IMG/VR virus record: IMGVR_UViG_3300030382_000905
Location: 1 to 23,903 of that record
Length of the DNA stretch: 23,903 bases
Reading direction: 5' to 3' (one strand)
DNA from: a virus
The notes beneath the pieces were generated by a model. It did no database searches. It had not been told where the DNA came from and saw only the letters and a program-made list of their open reading frames with translations. Both the position numbers and the translations under genes were made by a program. Shown piece by piece: positions 8,801 to 16,679 of this stretch; position 1 is the stretch's first letter, and every line of letters starts with the position of its first letter.

Positions 8801-9687
8801 TAATTTGCAGAAACTCTTTTTACTTTTTTAGTTTTTGATTTTATTATTTTTATAGGTTTGCCAGTAGCGCCAGACTTAGCTACAATTTTTGGTATTGATT
8901 TAAGAAAAGAAACAATTGTGCCATCTTCTCCAAACACATGATGTGTCCCCCTTGCTGGCTGATTTATTTCTATTGCCTTTTCTTCATTTTTTATATTTAT
9001 GTTTAAAGGACCATCGTCTAAAGCCCCCTCTGTTTTTATATGAGCTTTATTAACACCATTAGATAATTTATCAGCACCGCCTTTAGCGTCAATAGTTTCT
9101 CTGGCAATTGTTCTGCTACCTAAAGCTCCAGATAAAACACCACCAAGTATAAAAGCTGTGCCTACATACATCATGGTTTCTTCGTTTGTTGCTGTTGGAT
9201 CGTAGCTTCTTCTTATAGGTTCTGTCGCTCCTACTAAAACTGACGCTCCTAATCCACCTTTTGCTGCTCTACTATACCAAGCCACTCCTTTTGCAAAAGG
9301 TATTGGTATATAGTTTATTGGGTCTAACAAACCAGCTACTAATGCTGGTCCTATACTTCTGTGTGAACCTACAAGTCTTTGTCTTCTAGCCCTGTTTCTA
9401 ACTATTTGGGCTTTCATAAACTCATGTTCTTCTCGATTAGATACATCTACAAATTGGTCTGCATATTGTTCAAACCCTAATAAATTCTCAGTACTCATTG
9501 AGTCATAAGTCGGATCTAATTCTTTATTGTATGGTCCGTGTTCTCTAAATTCATCTTCAATGTATTGACCTACCCAGCTAAGCCAGAAGTTATCGCTTAC
9601 ATCTTGTGAAAAAGATGTCGGTTTACTCATAACACTATGCTGTGTTTGAAGAATTCTTGCTCCTGTATATGATGTAGGTTCAGTCAT
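5836..9687 (-). CDS. Large internal virion/ejection protein (gp16-like)
   Basis: A 1283-residue protein close in size to T7 gp16 (1318) and in the same place, last of the three internal proteins and just before the fibre. The N-terminal part has a Trp- and acid-rich start, then a hydrophobic, Gly/Ala-rich stretch at about residues 112-187 (GPALVAGLLDPINYIPIPFA; YVGTAFILGGVLSGALG), suited to membrane insertion during ejection. The rest is mainly charged helix, with Lys-rich regions near residues 550-680. No lytic transglycosylase signature is evident at the N-terminus, unlike T7 gp16. Its ATG overlaps the gp15-like gene by eight bases (ATGACTGA). The role in forming the ejection channel is inferred from size, order and neighbours. 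Confidence 0.75.
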   Translation of the reverse strand: MTEPTSYTGARILQTQHSVMSKPTSFSQDVSDNFWLSWVGQYIEDEFREHGPYNKELDPTYDSMSTENLLGFEQYADQFVDVSNREEHEFMKAQIVRNRARRQRLVGSHRSIGPALVAGLLDPINYIPIPFAKGVAWYSRAAKGGLGASVLVGATEPIRRSYDPTATNEETMMYVGTAFILGGVLSGALGSRTIARETIDAKGGADKLSNGVNKAHIKTEGALDDGPLNINIKNEEKAIEINQPARGTHHVFGEDGTIVSFLKSIPKIVAKSGATGKPIKIIKSKTKKVKRVSANYLKNYAPVVVKEVDGKIIVEVDIPYIRKMFKDKKHIAKEETFLDSSLPNYIAQRIESDDELAQVLIKKEVWRHKYIQKNADETPLEFETRLNQEVYDDINNNNAKEFLTDIDTPGMNWFLQTLDEFTDTGKVMHAYKDDPEFANNLSRKILELAGDFGVVTRASKAGQTMNSSAYLEHITKWELHLQQHLEELDNYFITYMKDSAEKMEGNMWFGKNITAERLKRKDWLKNKLSFFGNKHRDPAERSFETFNRELFDIVIDEKRFNDINTDKNLKQAATVVRKFFKQYREEAAELGMFASQKNLAKNIVKKNFMIDKIDAALKNKNINPAAKKQLEKIKKRIGEKRQLTQDMLDEMKANPDIHAPFEMDVEYITRFYNRELMLKNPKAFKKILKDWYEANPLKDKNGKILKLKKTVDERVEETYENILGDATHYDADGILAVKNVKGQYKAGGKPFLQRHLNIPNKMLDDFVEKDIFAIMKMYRQRMGLAISITERFGDRHLDSFLDNIEIDIAINKVKGPEDITKSNRVINAFTDAKDKMYGTFNTIDPLNVNKRIANFLRNWTSLSAMGKVVYTAQADMGRPIMVHGMARMWDFWLKPMIDNKKLFIKMAKDLKFLAPAQELTMQGGAMERAVGAGMGTTPFTSGIVGGTEGFFQKAQGGYFWANGLTAWTIKMKQMTGYVSQHRIIEDALKVANKTATKDEIARLAALNIGRKEALSIDKLVKQKVITFEDGIYLPNASTWEAKGAQETLTKYRQAVKADIERTIITPSPNDKGNMMYGVYRIDSEEVATAFDNPLGRSLGFYKTDRGGKIQNGYMALPFQFYSWMISANRKLMMSGLSGREQHMMQGATAMVAFGMWGDFLKSPEFWYRKSTEEKFLAAVEKSGVLAVFSDIPNMIETVSGHEYGIRPMFDMDNPYGEPEDHDVYRPMLGAAGSNIADIYKAFESGDSDNQKDAIRRFIPLNNYLLWDRMFKKGYNATYEALFK

Positions 9688-11845
9688 TGTAAATTTCTTT
9701 TAAATCCTCCACGCTAATTGTTACAGGCTCTCCTTTTATAGACCTTGATATTGGATCACTTAACCCCTCTCTATAGTAAATAACATATTCTTGTCTTCCG
9801 CTTGGGCTAATTCTATACCTAAGATAAATATTATTAAAATCTAAAGGCTTACTCTTCTCTAATAATTGTTCTGCTGCAACATTATCTCCTTTACCAAGTA
9901 TTGTCTTAAAGTGTTGTAATATAATTTTTCTTGTATCATTTATGTTGTCATCACTAAAAGCTATTGGGTTATAGTTTTCAGGAGGATGTTTTACAAATGA
10001 CTTAGTATCATCTAAATCTCCTGTGGGCAATATTCTTTCAAAAGGCAAAGCTATTGTGCTAAACCCAAACTCTTGAGATGCTTTTAATTGTTCATATTTA
10101 TTTTTTACGAGTTGCTTTAATCTCGTGTCATCTAAAGCATATCCTTGTTTTACGGCTTTGTGTACTGATCTCATTATATTATTGAAAGCTAAGGTGCCAA
10201 AATAAACACTCTTACCCTCTTGGGATGAAGAGATAGCATCTAATTGCTTATAAACTTCATCAGCAACTTTGCTTACATCTTGGTATTTTTCTTTTGATTG
10301 TCTTTTGTAATTTTGTGCTAAATCTTTAGGCATATTTTTTTCATCTTGTACTTGTTGGTTTTGATAAAAGTTTTCTAATGCTGAGCGTGGCGCTGTCTTT
10401 GATAATATTTGTACAAGTTCACTGGCATCATCGCCAAGGCTATCACCTAAATGTATGTGTAAATGCCCCTGTTCATTTATAAGCTTGAGCATAACTTGAT
10501 GCTTCATAATGCCCTCTATGTCTTTGTTTTCTATAACATTTTTTAATGTATTTATTTCTGCATCAGTAAGTAATCCTTGTTCTACTTTATACCTTGTAAA
10601 CTCAAATCGAGTAGGAGCATCTTGATTATCAAAATCGGTAGACATTTTAGCGCCACTTAGTGTTCCGCTTTTATCTAATTGTTTAATAAAATATTCAAAC
10701 ATTAGCTTTTGTCCATCTGGTCCAGCATTGGTTATTGCTTCCCTTTTCTTTTCTAGAGTTATAGCATTAGCAAAATCTTTGCTGTTTAATATTTGTTCAA
10801 CCGTAGCCATTCCTTTGCCGTGGGAATTACTTTGCTGTACAGATGATTTAAAAGGTTTAAGCCTATTATTTCTCAAAAAGTCTATTTGTTTACCAGTTAG
10901 TCCTTTTTCTAATTGTTCTCTAGTAAATGTTTTTTTCTTTCCATTAACTATTAATTCTATTTCTATTTCTTTATTAGTAATATTAAAAAAATCATATAAA
11001 GCCTGAGCATTCTTTTCAGCATTATCATTTTGCTCTTCTATGTTATAAGGCAAAAGAGGTTTAAATCTTTCTAAATAAACTCTGTCAGCTTCTTCTTCTA
11101 TTTTTAGGTTATCTTTTAGTTCTTGATATATAATATCTGATATCTCAAAATTTTGATTTTGCATATCAAGTCTTTTACGTAAAGTACTATAATGTTCTGT
11201 TGAATCAGCTGTCCCGTATAATATATCTCTTGAATAGTCTTTATTTGCATTGAATTCAAAATCTTGAAAATCAGATAATCCTTGTTTATATGTATTTTCT
11301 AAAAACTTTTGATTAACATATTTGCCTCTATCTTGCATATAGGCTCTATCTTTTAGTTTTACAAGCTGTCTAATGCTTGGGTCTATGTTTTTGTATATTG
11401 TTTCTAAATCTTGTGTAAGAAGACTAGCAAACTTAGCTTCATCTGCTCCGTTTATTTGTGCATCAGCTGAGTGTTTATCAATAATTTGACTTGTAGTAGT
11501 TAGCAGATCCTCCACATATCTTTCTGTTGATAATCTCTCATAGACATTAACTGCTGACTTTCCTACTAAATCTTTTGGTTTAATAGGTTTTTTTGCAACA
11601 CTAACCTCTTCTCCGTCTGGATTAATTATTGTTTCATATAATATTTCTTGTTCGTTTGCTGCTTTTTTACCTCTTTTTTCTCCCTTTTCTACTGCTTCTG
11701 CATATAAATCATTGCTAAATTGAGTAAATATTTGCTCAATATCTCCAGCTTGTCTACGTGCTGTAGCTGCAGCAGAAGTAAAACCAGCGCCTCTATTGAC
11801 ACCAATGTTTGCTATATATGTTTCTCTTTCAAATCTTTTTACCAT
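9680..11845 (-). CDS. Internal core/ejection protein (gp15-like)
   Basis: A 721-residue protein, close to T7 gp15 (747), between the gp14-like and gp16-like genes as in T7. It is almost wholly helical and charged. The N-terminus has FTSAAATARRQAGDIEQIF, typical of the internal virion protein that stacks in the core, followed by long Glu/Lys/Gln-rich helices. No enzyme motif or membrane segment was found. The ATG overlaps the gp14-like stop as TAATG and has no clear Shine-Dalgarno, so translation probably depends on coupling to the gene before it. The assignment rests mostly on order, length and composition, because this family diverges fast. Confidence 0.7.
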   Translation of the reverse strand: MVKRFERETYIANIGVNRGAGFTSAAATARRQAGDIEQIFTQFSNDLYAEAVEKGEKRGKKAANEQEILYETIINPDGEEVSVAKKPIKPKDLVGKSAVNVYERLSTERYVEDLLTTTSQIIDKHSADAQINGADEAKFASLLTQDLETIYKNIDPSIRQLVKLKDRAYMQDRGKYVNQKFLENTYKQGLSDFQDFEFNANKDYSRDILYGTADSTEHYSTLRKRLDMQNQNFEISDIIYQELKDNLKIEEEADRVYLERFKPLLPYNIEEQNDNAEKNAQALYDFFNITNKEIEIELIVNGKKKTFTREQLEKGLTGKQIDFLRNNRLKPFKSSVQQSNSHGKGMATVEQILNSKDFANAITLEKKREAITNAGPDGQKLMFEYFIKQLDKSGTLSGAKMSTDFDNQDAPTRFEFTRYKVEQGLLTDAEINTLKNVIENKDIEGIMKHQVMLKLINEQGHLHIHLGDSLGDDASELVQILSKTAPRSALENFYQNQQVQDEKNMPKDLAQNYKRQSKEKYQDVSKVADEVYKQLDAISSSQEGKSVYFGTLAFNNIMRSVHKAVKQGYALDDTRLKQLVKNKYEQLKASQEFGFSTIALPFERILPTGDLDDTKSFVKHPPENYNPIAFSDDNINDTRKIILQHFKTILGKGDNVAAEQLLEKSKPLDFNNIYLRYRISPSGRQEYVIYYREGLSDPISRSIKGEPVTISVEDLKEIYND

Positions 11846-12459
11846 TATGTGCTAAACAAACTTTTAGATTCTCCATAAATCTTACCAGCTGATTGTACTC
11901 CTTTGATTAAACTTACAATGCCTGTTTCTTTTTGTGCGTTTCTTTGAACCTTAGATTCTACTCCAGATATATAAGCGCTTTCTTTGGATTTTATTATTTG
12001 GTCCATATCTACCATTCTCATGTTATTTGAAGTAGCCATGAAGTTATCATAATTTTCTTCCATCAAAGCTTTGTAGCTAGCTGATGCAACACTAATGCCT
12101 CTTGATGCAAGTATAGCTTTATTACTACCTCTGTCTGTTAAGTATTTTTTCTTTAAATTATTTTGTTTTTGCAATGCTTCTAAATCTCTCATTTCTGCTT
12201 CACGCTTGTAAGCTTTAGCTTGGTACTCTGCTCTTTGTGCTTCGTAATCATAGGCTCTTGCTTGGTGTCTTCCGCCTAATAAACTCATGCCTATAGTAGT
12301 TATAGGGCTTTTTGCTACAGCAGTTGCAACAGACATAGCTTGACCTATGCCAACAGAAAGAGATGAGCCTGCCGCACTCGCAAAAAAAGCAGCTCCTTGT
12401 TGCATACCTAAATTACCGACTGCTGTACTAACAGCTGTTAAAGTTACTGGATCACACAT
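11845..12459 (-). CDS. Internal virion protein (gp14-like)
   Basis: A 204-residue protein, close to T7 gp14 (196). It starts MCDPVTLTAVSTAVGNLGM, followed by an Ala/Gly/Ser-rich hydrophobic segment through about residue 60, then a Gln/Glu/Arg/Lys-rich coiled region (about 65-105: YEAQRAEYQAKAYKREAEM). A TDRGSNKAILASRGISVASAS segment follows, a form common in gp14-like proteins, where RG...A..G is conserved. In T7 the equivalent protein is ejected and sits in the outer membrane at infection. GGAG lies 11 bases upstream and the start overlaps the nozzle gene stop as TAATG. The three ejection genes are consecutive and in T7 order, which strengthens the call. Confidence 0.78.
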   Translation of the reverse strand: MCDPVTLTAVSTAVGNLGMQQGAAFFASAAGSSLSVGIGQAMSVATAVAKSPITTIGMSLLGGRHQARAYDYEAQRAEYQAKAYKREAEMRDLEALQKQNNLKKKYLTDRGSNKAILASRGISVASASYKALMEENYDNFMATSNNMRMVDMDQIIKSKESAYISGVESKVQRNAQKETGIVSLIKGVQSAGKIYGESKSLFST

Positions 12460-14930
12460 TAGTAATAAATCTCCGTTGTTATGCCTAATAACCTTAAAGG
12501 TAAAGGTACAGACTGTGTTATCTCTATTGTAGGTTCGTTGCTATAACCTAAAAAGTGTACATCTTTTTTACCAGTAAATGCTGTTAAGGTAGTAGATGTA
12601 TCTAAATTTGATATGTCATTAATTAAAACATCCATAGTGTTTACCTTGACGTTATAGCATGATGACAATTCTAATACAGCTTTAGCTATTTTTCTAGGAT
12701 AAGCTGTTAAAGCCCCTGAGTTTGCTATCATTGCATTAGCTGGTAATGTTTTAATTGTTAGCGTGTAATTTAATCCTATATCTACAGCAGCAGCAACAGA
12801 GTCAAGTACAACAACACCCCCACTAGTAACTGTTCCATCTCCATAATAATTGATATTGCCTCCCTCTTCTGATCCAGATGTTCCATATACTGTTAATCCT
12901 CTCATATCAGGAGTAGCATTTAAACCTGACCATGTTTTAGAAGCTGTAAAAGTAAGGGCTACATCGTTAGCTGTGCTAACAGCAGCGTTAAGCGTTAAGC
13001 TATACTCTCCAGAGTTTGATGTCGCTGATGATGCGTTTATTGTATATACTGTGGCATTGCCAGCAAAGGTAAACTTTTCTCCTACTGAGGGAGCATTAGT
13101 AAACCCATTGACAATTACACCAGTGGAGCTACTAGTTGTACCGTTGGTCAGGGGGGACCCGTGGGGTTGGTAGCTCCCAGACAATGTTTTGGTTACGGTC
13201 ATGTCTGTTGGTATATCAAAAGAATTTGAAGCTATTTGCTCAAGATAATAAACAGTTGCGCTATTGATTGTTCTCTGTACTGCAATATAAATATTATCTG
13301 TTGTACATGCTACTGATTGAATCGTTCCTGATGTTTCCCATAATAACCATCCTGTTATTTCTTGAATTTTTTGTGTGTAATAAACAGCTAATGTGCCATC
13401 TGTATTAACTAAAAAGTAAGCTTGTTCATCTCTGCCGGATTGTGATTTAATTCTATCAGCATCTATTGGCGTATCTATTAAATGACTAGAGGCTAAGCTA
13501 ATCGGCGCTGATACAAATTCTTCTGTAGATGAATTATAAGTATACTCTCTTACTGTTTTCCCATTAGTTTGAATAAATATTGTTGATCCATCTATGGCTC
13601 TAGCTTTAGCTTTTTGCTGACACCCCAAAGAACTTTGTCTTACTATTTGTATATCTACAGGAGTAATAGGTTTTGACACTTGTGGTTTTAAAAAATACTC
13701 TGCTGTATTTGTTAAAATCTCTAATACTTTACCAGATACTAAATGTCTGATTTCATTTATTTCATCAGATGCTATTTGTATTTGTACAGAATCTGCATCA
13801 CTTGCATCTCCTACATCAAAATTATAAAATTCACCTACTTTACTGCTAGCTATTAAATCTGGTAAATTAGTTACTCCTCCAAAAAATAACCTCTGTTCGT
13901 GAAAAGCTACAGCTTTAGGATATCCATTGATATCATTTAATACTTGTTCATCCCAATTTCTAGTAGGCGGATGTCCAGATACGGTAACTCTCACACCCCC
14001 TCCATCTACTGATTCTGTTGCTGCATCACTACTTCCTGTTGTAAATTGATAATGGTCATCGTCTACCACAGTAATTGTTCTAGCCCCATTTAAGTTTGAG
14101 TAAGTTATACCATCTCCATCGGTATCAAATATAGACTCGGCTCCAGCTATAGTTACAGAAGCTCCTGTACTAAAGCCATGAGCTACATGAGTCACCACTA
14201 CAACCGCACTTCCAGCTGATGTTGCAAACGGATCTTCATCTAATTCCATAATAGGCACTGATTTAAGTGTAGCAGTAACCACTGTAGCACTGGTATATCC
14301 AGTAATAAGTAATTCTGCGTCCATATATCGTATTCTTGTTCCCACATAATCTGATGTAAAATAACTAGAAGATGCAGTACAAGTTACTCCTGTTGCATCT
14401 TTTGTAACAGAATCAATGTCTAATGTAATCGTATCATTAGCAAATTTAAAATATGGCTGATAAACTTTCTCGCTATTAACACTTAAATCAAAAGCAAAGG
14501 CAGCTGCTGTAAAGGTTGTTGCACCTGTTCTGGTAATAATTACAGGCATAAAAGAAGATTGAGCTATAATCATAGTATCTCCTTGTTGAGTAACTGTAAA
14601 TTCTCTCATTGTAGATGTGGTCCAAGGCTGACTTGTTATTGTTTGAAGTAATGTGCCAGCAGTAGAGTAAATTTTTAAAGCTGTGTTGTAAAAAGCAAAG
14701 ATGTATTCTTGACTTCCACTGAAGATAAAAGGTTCTAGTCTAGCTTCAGCTCCTATGTCTGCTCTAAAGTATGAGCCTCCTCTTCTTTCTATCCCGCCTT
14801 GATTTTTTAATATACAATTTCTAGCTGTTTGTAATCCTTTGCCATATGTTTTGACATCATTTCTAGATATCATGTTTGGGTCTAGTTCGCCAGCTGTAAA
14901 GTTAGCTTGATGTACTCTTGCTATTCCCAT
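12459..14930 (-). CDS. Tail nozzle / tail tubular protein B (gp12-like)
   Basis: An 823-residue protein, near T7 gp12 (794). The N-terminus ANFTAGELDPNMISRNDVKTY, with NCILKNQGGIERRGGSYF after it, is the family signature. HEQRLFFGGVTNLPDLIASS followed by EFYNFD (about 344-372) is the second conserved block. Residues 235-317 (THVAHGFSTGASVTIAGAES; LNGARTITVVDDDHYQF) look like an inserted E1-FCCH-type beta barrel. The last 200 residues are beta-rich (GLTVYG...GLNYTLTIKT). The gene starts directly after the adaptor stop (TAGATG) with no Shine-Dalgarno, implying coupled translation. A short GC-rich island lies in the frame at 13140-13178 without breaking it. The protein forms the distal tail tube through which DNA leaves. 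Confidence 0.88.
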   Translation of the reverse strand: MGIARVHQANFTAGELDPNMISRNDVKTYGKGLQTARNCILKNQGGIERRGGSYFRADIGAEARLEPFIFSGSQEYIFAFYNTALKIYSTAGTLLQTITSQPWTTSTMREFTVTQQGDTMIIAQSSFMPVIITRTGATTFTAAAFAFDLSVNSEKVYQPYFKFANDTITLDIDSVTKDATGVTCTASSSYFTSDYVGTRIRYMDAELLITGYTSATVVTATLKSVPIMELDEDPFATSAGSAVVVVTHVAHGFSTGASVTIAGAESIFDTDGDGITYSNLNGARTITVVDDDHYQFTTGSSDAATESVDGGGVRVTVSGHPPTRNWDEQVLNDINGYPKAVAFHEQRLFFGGVTNLPDLIASSKVGEFYNFDVGDASDADSVQIQIASDEINEIRHLVSGKVLEILTNTAEYFLKPQVSKPITPVDIQIVRQSSLGCQQKAKARAIDGSTIFIQTNGKTVREYTYNSSTEEFVSAPISLASSHLIDTPIDADRIKSQSGRDEQAYFLVNTDGTLAVYYTQKIQEITGWLLWETSGTIQSVACTTDNIYIAVQRTINSATVYYLEQIASNSFDIPTDMTVTKTLSGSYQPHGSPLTNGTTSSSTGVIVNGFTNAPSVGEKFTFAGNATVYTINASSATSNSGEYSLTLNAAVSTANDVALTFTASKTWSGLNATPDMRGLTVYGTSGSEEGGNINYYGDGTVTSGGVVVLDSVAAAVDIGLNYTLTIKTLPANAMIANSGALTAYPRKIAKAVLELSSCYNVKVNTMDVLINDISNLDTSTTLTAFTGKKDVHFLGYSNEPTIEITQSVPLPLRLLGITTEIYY
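13140..13178. other. GC-rich island inside nozzle gene
   Basis: In an AT-rich gene this stretch uses CCC CAC GGG TCC CCC CTG ACC for residues 589-595 (PHGSPLT), codons rare in the neighbouring sequence. The plus strand holds runs of six and four G. The hexamer ACCAAC (coding strand) occurs on both sides of the GC-rich core, at 13143-13148 and 13166-13171. The reading frame is intact. Confidence 0.7.
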
Positions 14931-15542
14931 CTATGAGCCAACAGTGGCTTTGATAGTTCCTAAAGCCCCTGTATTCCTCCTATTTCTAAAGCGATCAACA
15001 TCAATTCTTTTGTTGCTTTGAGCTTGTGAATCTTGTGCTTTTGCAATAGCTAATTGCTGCATTGCTCTATTCTGGTAAAGATTAGACAAAGCATCATTTC
15101 TAGCTATGGCTCCAGCAAATAAAGACGCTAACTCAAAGACTAATGCTTGTGTGAAATAAGGTGGAAAATTAGCTTCTGATGGTTGAAATGTATAATCAGC
15201 TACTACTACATCACTAGAAGAAGCATCGCAATATATTTTATCTTCATACCTATCATATTGAATAACAGAATCTCCTATAGTTACTGTATGAATAGCTAAT
15301 GTGCCAGATGGTACTGCATAGCTAGCAGAAAATCTAGCTGTTGGCGCACTACTCTCTCTTGAAAGTTGAGCTTGTTTTGAAGCAAATCTCCATCTGCTTC
15401 TAGTTAGCATGTTTTCTAGTGTTGATTCGTATAACTGATTAGCTATAACTGATTCAGTAGTATTCTCAGAGAACGATGTAATAGTATTAGCCCCTACTAA
15501 AACTAATCCTTTGCTACTAATTGTAAACTTACTCTCGCTCAT
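14931..15542 (-). CDS. Tail adaptor / tail tubular protein A (gp11-like)
   Basis: A 203-residue protein, near T7 gp11 (196). The family layout is visible: an early GLVLVGANTITSF segment, the ANQLYESTLENMLTRSRWRF helix, KQAQLSRES, then SASYAVPSGTLAIHTVTI, IYCDASSSDVVVADY, and the helical PYFTQALVFELASLFAGAIA with NLYQNRAMQQLAIAKAQDSQ after it. It forms the ring joining the portal to the nozzle. It is the first gene after the intergenic stem-loop, and a weak AAAGA precedes its ATG. Position immediately before the gp12-like gene is as in T7. I see no truncation or unusual insert. Confidence 0.88.
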   Translation of the reverse strand: MSESKFTISSKGLVLVGANTITSFSENTTESVIANQLYESTLENMLTRSRWRFASKQAQLSRESSAPTARFSASYAVPSGTLAIHTVTIGDSVIQYDRYEDKIYCDASSSDVVVADYTFQPSEANFPPYFTQALVFELASLFAGAIARNDALSNLYQNRAMQQLAIAKAQDSQAQSNKRIDVDRFRNRRNTGALGTIKATVGS

Positions 15543-15595
15543 ATTCTTTCAGGTGATACGGGAGACCTTGGAGAATCTCCCGTATCGTAGTAGTT
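15543..15595 (-). terminator. Intergenic stem-loop between capsid and tail genes
   Basis: GATACGGGAGA at 15555-15565 pairs perfectly with TCTCCCGTATC at 15576-15586 across a 10-base loop. It is one of only two gaps longer than 40 bases here, and it lies where T7 has its late terminator after the capsid gene. No U-run follows the stem on the minus-strand transcript (ACCTGAAAGAATATG comes next), so it is not a standard intrinsic terminator. An attenuator, a processing site or a 3'-end stabiliser for capsid mRNA are all possible. Confidence 0.5.
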
Positions 15596-15844
15596 TTACG
15601 TACCGTTTGTAGTCGTTACAGTTGTAGCTGCCGTAGCAGATGAAACAATAACAACATCAACAGTAGCAGTACCACCAGTGGCACCGACACATAGTATAAT
15701 GTCGAATTGTTTTAGATCGTCTGTGGAATTATTAAAATACCCAGAACCTACAATTGTACTAATAGCGTCAGTACTTTTATATAAGAAGACATTCATATCT
15801 CCAGCACCAGCTACTTTTTTTAAGTTTGTTGCATCTAAAGCCAT
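15596..15844 (-). CDS. Small capsid-associated (decoration-type) protein
   Basis: An 82-residue protein directly after the major capsid gene. It starts MALDATNLKKVAGAGDMN, then has VGSGYFNNSTDDLKQFDIIL and a Thr/Val/Ala-rich end of alternating strand type (TATVDVVIVSSATAATTVTT). The GYFNxxxxxLxxxDII pattern recurs in small phage head or decoration proteins, recalled rather than searched. It has the strongest ribosome binding site in the window, which suits a high-copy structural product. The next gap contains the stem-loop, so it ends the capsid unit. A capsid cement or head-fibre subunit is the best guess. Chaperone-like roles cannot be excluded. Confidence 0.65.
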   Translation of the reverse strand: MALDATNLKKVAGAGDMNVFLYKSTDAISTIVGSGYFNNSTDDLKQFDIILCVGATGGTATVDVVIVSSATAATTVTTTNGT

Positions 15845-15847
15845 GTT

Positions 15848-15856
15848 ATCCTCCTT
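15848..15856 (-). promoter_or_regulatory. Strong ribosome binding site for decoration-type gene
   Basis: The minus strand reads AAGGAGGAT four bases before the ATG at 15842-15844. The capsid gene stop TAA (15855-15857) overlaps the first bases of this site. Most other genes here have weaker sites, so this one marks a highly translated product. Confidence 0.8.
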
Positions 15857-16679
15857 ATTCTGTAATCTGTACTTTAATCATACCAGCTTCGTCTATTTCG
15901 ACGCAACCAGCACTAAAGTAAGATGTGATTAAATTACTGACCTTTTCAGGTACATAGTTCATTTCTGTTCTAACATCTGCACCAGATGCCAAGCCAACAC
16001 TACTAGCGTGATAAGCGTGACATTCTCTAGTGGTACTAGATATAGACAGTCCCGAGTGAGTAAACACTGTAAACCCTAACCAACGCTTAGCAGTCATACC
16101 GCCAGCATATGGTAGGTCAGCTTCGCCCACATATTCTGCTCTTGAAAATTGATCTAAAGCTAATAAATCAGCCCAACCAGCTGGAGATACTACTAAGTAT
16201 CTTTGCCCGTCGTCTGGTACATCAGCTTCGCCCATTGATTCCCAGACAGAAGTTGCTTTCGCTAAAGTAAATGCCGCACTTCCGTGAGCAATGTTATTAC
16301 TATTACCGTTAGCATCTAATACTGTGATAATGAGACTATCAATTTTTCTACCAAGTGCCGCAGCAGCAGATGTTGCTAGCACTTGTCTCTCGTCAATATT
16401 TGTTTTTAGCTCATCTAAGCTATCGACATAGTCGGCAGCATAGTAATCAGCTAATGTTGCATCAACAGTGGTATGTGCAACTTCCATAGTATTGACTTGA
16501 CCATGTCTAGATTTAGTAGACGCTGCTCCTTTGCCAACCTTTTGGAATCTGCATTGATTACCAACAACATTATTTGACTGTCGTACTGTATTCTTTAGTT
16601 TGGAACCCATACGCTGATAAGCCATATGTACTTCGGCTTCAAACTGCTTAATAAACGCAGTCGAAATTTGAGTTGCCAT
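15855..16679 (-). CDS. Major capsid protein
   Basis: A 274-residue protein placed between the scaffold/gp13-like genes and the decoration-type gene. It starts MATQISTAFIKQFEAEVHMA and has a long helix. RFQKVGKGAASTKSRHG, DYYAADYVDSLDELKTNID and ATSAAAALGRKIDSLII follow, the spine-helix region of an HK97-fold coat. Later come RYLVVSPAGWADLL, LGFTVFTHSGL and SYFSAGCVEIDE. It is clearly shorter than T7 gp10A (345) and does not resemble it in sequence. It looks like the small coat proteins of other marine and environmental podoviruses. AAAGGAGAA lies a few bases upstream of the ATG, after a 44-base gap. No frameshifted longer form is apparent. Confidence 0.85.
   Translation of the reverse strand: MATQISTAFIKQFEAEVHMAYQRMGSKLKNTVRQSNNVVGNQCRFQKVGKGAASTKSRHGQVNTMEVAHTTVDATLADYYAADYVDSLDELKTNIDERQVLATSAAAALGRKIDSLIITVLDANGNSNNIAHGSAAFTLAKATSVWESMGEADVPDDGQRYLVVSPAGWADLLALDQFSRAEYVGEADLPYAGGMTAKRWLGFTVFTHSGLSISSTTRECHAYHASSVGLASGADVRTEMNYVPEKVSNLITSYFSAGCVEIDEAGMIKVQITE

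Noticed and set aside
12850-13173. Plus-strand 107-codon frame opposite the nozzle gene
   Set aside because: A shadow of the intact gp12-like gene; the low stop density comes from its beta-rich Thr/Val coding.
15555-15586. Standard Rho-independent terminator
   Set aside because: The stem is strong, but neither strand has a U-run directly after it, so it is reported only as a stem-loop of uncertain role.
15596-16679. Frameshift fusion of the capsid and decoration-type genes, as in T7 gp10A/10B
   Set aside because: The second gene has its own very strong ribosome binding site and ATG, and no slippery run is seen at the capsid stop.
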